Assembly: GCA_900554625.1 (NCBI GenBank)
Contig: USHP01000042.1
Span: forward strand, 1 to 9,937
Length of the DNA stretch: 9,937 nucleotides
Reading direction: 5' to 3'
Origin: an uncultured Eubacteriales bacterium
GTDB lineage: Bacteria > Bacillota > Clostridia > Oscillospirales > Oscillospiraceae
In this document: positions 6,948 through 9,937 of the stretch, piece after piece
Layout of the letters: every line of letters begins with the position of its first letter
How positions within the stretch are numbered: the stretch's first letter is position 1
Translations under genes and position numbers: made by a program
The notes under the pieces: generated by a model
Databases searched by the model: none
Told to the model about the DNA's origin: nothing
What the model saw: the letters and a program-made list of their open reading frames with translations, nothing else

Positions 6948-6956
6948 CCTCTCCTC
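6948..6956 (-). promoter_or_regulatory. Shine-Dalgarno site deciding the start of the TGA-interrupted kinase
   Basis: GAGGAGAGG lies six bases before the ATG at 6941. It sits between that ATG and the upstream in-frame ATG at 6962, so it selects the inner start, which matches the N-terminal alignment of all paralogues. Confidence 0.7.
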
Positions 6957-6998
6957 TTGCATGCATTTTGGCTAACCTTCCCGTTTGTCACAGCCGGA

Positions 6999-9937
6999 TT
7001 ATGCAAACAGCTCTCTCCAGGACTTGCCGTTGACGGTACAGGTATGTTCTGCAAAATTCTGGAACTGCTCAGCACGGGAAGTATCAAAATTGCTCAGATC
7101 CAGGCTTGTCAGCTCGTTGCATTCCCGGAACATATCATTCATATTTGCCACGTGGGATGTGTCAAAGCTGCGCAAATCCACACTTTTCAGCATATGACAC
7201 CGGCAGAACATGCCCTGCATATCCTCCGCGGCGCTGGTATCGAATCCGCCCAGATCCACCTGTTCCAGGGACTTGCACTCCCAGAACATGTAGTTCATCC
7301 GCTTTGCGCTGGAGGTATCCCAGGCACTGAGATCCAATGTTCTAAGGCTTTCGCAGCCATTGAATACCGAACTCATATCCACCACGGAGGAGGTATCCAG
7401 CGTATTGGCATCCACATAAATCAGAGAGCTGCAGTTGTGCAGCAAGCCACTGATGTTTTCAGCTTGCTCAACATGAAAGTTTCCGTTAAAGTGCACCTGC
7501 TTCATATTGACGTAGTTGTTAAACAGCATGTAGCCCGCTTCCACACCGTTGACACCGCCTTCTCCCGCGATGAACAGGTGATGCATTCCGTCTTCGCCGA
7601 AGGAGGTCCATGCCAAAACGGAGCGATCTCCCGCCGCAGAGAAATCCCAGCTGGCCTGGGGCGCAGTTGCCAGGCTGTCCAGGAAGGTGACAGAAACGAT
7701 TTCCTTTCTCTTGATATCCGTTCCGATGAACAGGGTATCCTCTCCGCTGAGCCGGTAGCCCATGTAAATGCGCTTCATCACATTTTGCTCCCATCGGTTG
7801 TCCTGGGGCTGTTCCTGGGAAGCCTGTGCCGTTTCAAACAGTGCCGTCCAGGGTTTTCCGTCCACGGTTGCGTCTTTATCCATGAATCCTGCAAAGTATG
7901 CATTTTGCAGTTGGGTATAGTCCAGATCCGGCGCCGTCAGTGCAGCACAACCCGCAAACATGCTTCCCACATCCAGGACCCGTCCGGTATCAAATCCGCC
8001 CAGCTGCACCTGCTGCAGAGATTGGCACCCTGCAAACAGATAGCTCATATCCTCCACTTGGGCCGTGTCAAAGCTTCCCACTTCCACCGTTTTCAGCGCC
8101 CTGCAATCCCGGAACATGGCGGACATGGTTCTGACGCAGCTGGTATCGAAACTGCTCAAATCCAGATTTTCCAGTTTTTCACAGCCAAAGAACATCCGCT
8201 CCGTGGAATCCAGGCCCTGGGTCTGGAACATACTCAGATCCAGTGTTTTCAGGGAGCTGCAATTCTGGAACATGCCCACCATATCGATTACGGCGGAGGT
8301 ATCGAATCCCTCCAGATTCAGTTCCTCCAAGCCTGTGCAGCCGGAGAACATACCCCGCATATTGGTGACATTGCTCGTATCCAGGGTACTCAGGTCCAGA
8401 GAAGTCAGCGCAGGACAGTCCGCAAACATATTGCGCATATCCGTGGCCTGCTCGGTATGATAGTTGCCGTCAAAGGAGACGGACTCCAGATTCTTGTAAT
8501 ACCGGAACAGCCCTCTGGCAGAGTTTACGCCGTTGATTCCTCCCTCTGCCCCGATGCAAAGCTGGTATCCCCGGGGGCCGCCCGGAGTTGTCCAGGCCAT
8601 CACCGAACCGTCGCCTGCCTGGGAAACATCCCAGGCGGTATCCGGCATATCTGCCAGGGTATCCAGGAACCGCACGGAAACAATCTGTCCCCGATTGAAT
8701 CTTGCCACACCATACAGCGTTGTCCCGGAGGAGTAGCCTGGGTCTGCCTTCAAAATATTGTCAGCCCAGGGAGTCTGCAGCTGTTGGGCCGTCTCCGGCT
8801 GGGCCTTTCCCTGCTGTCTGACGGGTTTGAACAGGATCTGCCAGGTTTTCCCGTTTACCGACTGTCCTCCGTTCATAAAGCCGGAATAATCGGTTACGCT
8901 TCTGGTATCAAATCCGCTGAAATCCACGGTTTTCAGAAGCTCACAATCTTCAAACATCCGCACCATCCGGGTAACGGCGCTGGTATCGAAACTGCTGACA
9001 TCCAGCTCTTCCAACGCTTCACAGCCGCTGAACATCTTGCTCATATCTTCCACACGGCTGGTATCAAAGCTGGACAGGTTCAATTCTTTCAGAGATTTGC
9101 AGCCGGCGAACATCCAGCTCATGTCCGTCACATTGGACGTATCAAAACTGCGCAGATCCAGCTTCTGCAGCGATTCACATCCGGAAAACATTCCATTCAG
9201 GCTGGTCAGCCGGGAGGTATCGAAACCGGTTAGATCCAGTTCCTTCAGGCTGACACAGGTGCCAAACTCCATGGGGCGTGTCATGCTGGAGGTATCCAGG
9301 CTGCTCAGATCCAAACTCTGCAAAGCCAGGCAATAGTCGAACATCCCCGAAAAATCCCAAGCATACTGCGTATGAAGCGCGCCGTTGAATGCAATGCTCT
9401 CCAGATTGATATAATGGGCAAACAGGTTGCAGCAGTTGGCACCGTTGATGCCGCCTTCACCTGCGATAAACAGATTCTGTCTTTCGCCGCTTCCGGTGGT
9501 CCATGCCAGCACCGACCCATCCCCTGCTTGGGAAACATCCCAGCTATCTGCCGGCGCACCCGCCAGAGTATCTTGGAAGGTTACGCTGACAATCTGTTCT
9601 TTGCGGACATCCGAGTCATAAATCCGGTCATAGCCGCTTTCCAGCAGCACCGGGTCCATTTTCAGAACATTCTTCTCCCAGACTTCCCCTTCCTGGGGGG
9701 CAGGAATCGTTTCCTCTTCCACATTCCAGATCGGTGCTGGATTCTGCGAGTCCGAATTTGCCGAAATGGGTTCCTCTGCGGTCATTTTCACTGCTGCAAA
9801 CAGCACAGCGCAGGCGATTGCCGCCGTCAGGCCCACGGCCACTGCGGTTTTCTTGCCACTGCCTGTCTGGACCCGCTTCTTTCCGGAAAGTTCCAGAGCA
9901 AATTCTTCCATGGTCCGGGTCCGCTCTCCCGGCCGGA
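6999..9937 (-). CDS. Transmembrane kinase with three-module BspA-like DUF285 ectodomain (5' end outside window)
   Basis: The frame is open from the right edge for 978 codons to TAA. It enters inside the kinase C-lobe: the first residues match the PGERTRT-MEEFALEL block of the neighbouring kinase. The ATG at 9911 is therefore internal and the true start lies beyond the window. Counting from 9911, a basic stretch (~11-21) is followed by a membrane helix (~22-42) and an acidic/Pro-rich stalk. Three complete modules then follow at residues 78-361, 382-692 and 707-969. Each has a cap domain (W-x-x-N-V/I-L/M-K, SVTF-x-D-x-L, GGINGV-like), then 6, 7 and 5 leucine-rich repeats respectively, then a tail of the form G-K-x-W-x-x-L-F. 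Short Gln/Pro-rich linkers join the modules. Its neighbours have a single module. Likely a large surface sensor kinase and probably upstream in the same operon; ligand unknown. Confidence 0.9.
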   Translation of the reverse strand, partial: RPGERTRTMEEFALELSGKKRVQTGSGKKTAVAVGLTAAIACAVLFAAVKMTAEEPISANSDSQNPAPIWNVEEETIPAPQEGEVWEKNVLKMDPVLLESGYDRIYDSDVRKEQIVSVTFQDTLAGAPADSWDVSQAGDGSVLAWTTGSGERQNLFIAGEGGINGANCCNLFAHYINLESIAFNGALHTQYAWDFSGMFDYCLALQSLDLSSLDTSSMTRPMEFGTCVSLKELDLTGFDTSRLTSLNGMFSGCESLQKLDLRSFDTSNVTDMSWMFAGCKSLKELNLSSFDTSRVEDMSKMFSGCEALEELDVSSFDTSAVTRMVRMFEDCELLKTVDFSGFDTRSVTDYSGFMNGGQSVNGKTWQILFKPVRQQGKAQPETAQQLQTPWADNILKADPGYSSGTTLYGVARFNRGQIVSVRFLDTLADMPDTAWDVSQAGDGSVMAWTTPGGPRGYQLCIGAEGGINGVNSARGLFRYYKNLESVSFDGNYHTEQATDMRNMFADCPALTSLDLSTLDTSNVTNMRGMFSGCTGLEELNLEGFDTSAVIDMVGMFQNCSSLKTLDLSMFQTQGLDSTERMFFGCEKLENLDLSSFDTSCVRTMSAMFRDCRALKTVEVGSFDTAQVEDMSYLFAGCQSLQQVQLGGFDTGRVLDVGSMFAGCAALTAPDLDYTQLQNAYFAGFMDKDATVDGKPWTALFETAQASQEQPQDNRWEQNVMKRIYMGYRLSGEDTLFIGTDIKRKEIVSVTFLDSLATAPQASWDFSAAGDRSVLAWTSFGEDGMHHLFIAGEGGVNGVEAGYMLFNNYVNMKQVHFNGNFHVEQAENISGLLHNCSSLIYVDANTLDTSSVVDMSSVFNGCESLRTLDLSAWDTSSAKRMNYMFWECKSLEQVDLGGFDTSAAEDMQGMFCRCHMLKSVDLRSFDTSHVANMNDMFRECNELTSLDLSNFDTSRAEQFQNFAEHTCTVNGKSWRELFA
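7005..7793 (-). repeat. Ectodomain module 3 (cap, five LRRs, GKSW tail)
   Basis: Third cap-repeat-tail unit of the large kinase. It opens with WEQNVM, carries IAGEGGVNGV in the cap, and has five units of exactly 26 residues; the first opens with Leu instead of Phe. It ends in VNGKSWRELF next to the stop. Confidence 0.82.
7836..8768 (-). repeat. Ectodomain module 2 (cap, seven LRRs, GKPW tail)
   Basis: Second cap-repeat-tail unit, the longest, with seven F-x-x-C units in strict 26-residue register. It opens with WADNIL and has IGAEGGINGV in the cap. It ends in VDGKPWTALF, then a Gln-rich linker into module 3. Confidence 0.82.
8829..9680 (-). repeat. Ectodomain module 1 (cap, six LRRs, GKTW tail)
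   Basis: First, membrane-proximal unit. It opens with WEKNVLK, identical in that block to the ectodomain of the neighbouring interrupted kinase. It has six repeats; the first is 25 rather than 26 residues long and the others are regular. It ends in VNGKTWQILF. Confidence 0.82.
9883..9937. repeat. 55-base perfect direct repeat, copy 2 (at window edge)
   Basis: Identical to 5989-6043, in the equivalent place of the paralogous kinase C-lobe. The repeat is cut by the window boundary. Confidence 0.9.

Noticed and set aside
6558..9233. An 891-codon open frame on the plus strand
   Set aside because: It is antisense to the large kinase and the next kinase. The 26-codon repeats keep the same antisense phase free of stops. 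Its translation is a monotonous mirror of the repeats, not a recognisable protein.

Overview
The window is one strongly minus-strand block from what looks like a gut-type Firmicute (Clostridia, plausibly the Oscillospiraceae/Ruminococcaceae group). That assignment rests on three things: moderately high GC with purine-rich Shine-Dalgarno sites, the kinase family with a zinc-ribbon N-terminus and an IKEY(F/Y)P motif, and the BspA/DUF285-type leucine-rich ectodomains. It is an inference from family content. No rRNA, tRNA, CRISPR array, insertion sequence or recognisable transcription terminator was seen.

Layout in the direction of transcription (right to left): (a) 9937-6999, the 3' part of a transmembrane kinase gene whose ectodomain carries three tandem sensor modules; its kinase domain lies mostly outside the window. 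(b) 6941-5895, a full kinase with a membrane segment, closed by an in-frame TGA. The same reading frame continues through 5894-4908 as a complete one-module ectodomain. (c) 4834-2873, an intact kinase, membrane span, stalk and one-module ectodomain. (d) 2798-1896, a kinase that loses homology near the end of its C-lobe, followed out of frame by 1223-~1945, an AT-richer fragment of YD/MORN-like repeats with no start of its own. (e) 1135-1, a signal-peptide trypsin-like protease with a membrane span, a charged cytoplasmic linker and the beginning of an FHA domain, cut by the window edge. Gaps between genes are only 57-87 bases, each with a Shine-Dalgarno site and no clear terminator, so a single operon is likely.

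How the parts could work together (inference): the kinases share a near-constant cytoplasmic half (zinc ribbon, catalytic domain, basic pre-membrane stretch) and differ in their extracellular halves, so they look like a family of surface sensors reporting into one cytoplasmic output. FHA domains bind phosphothreonine, so the membrane-anchored FHA-protease is a natural downstream partner: phosphorylation inside could recruit or control a protease active outside. Two of the four kinase genes are visibly interrupted, and a 55-base perfect repeat links two copies. The array therefore seems to be undergoing duplication, recombination and decay.
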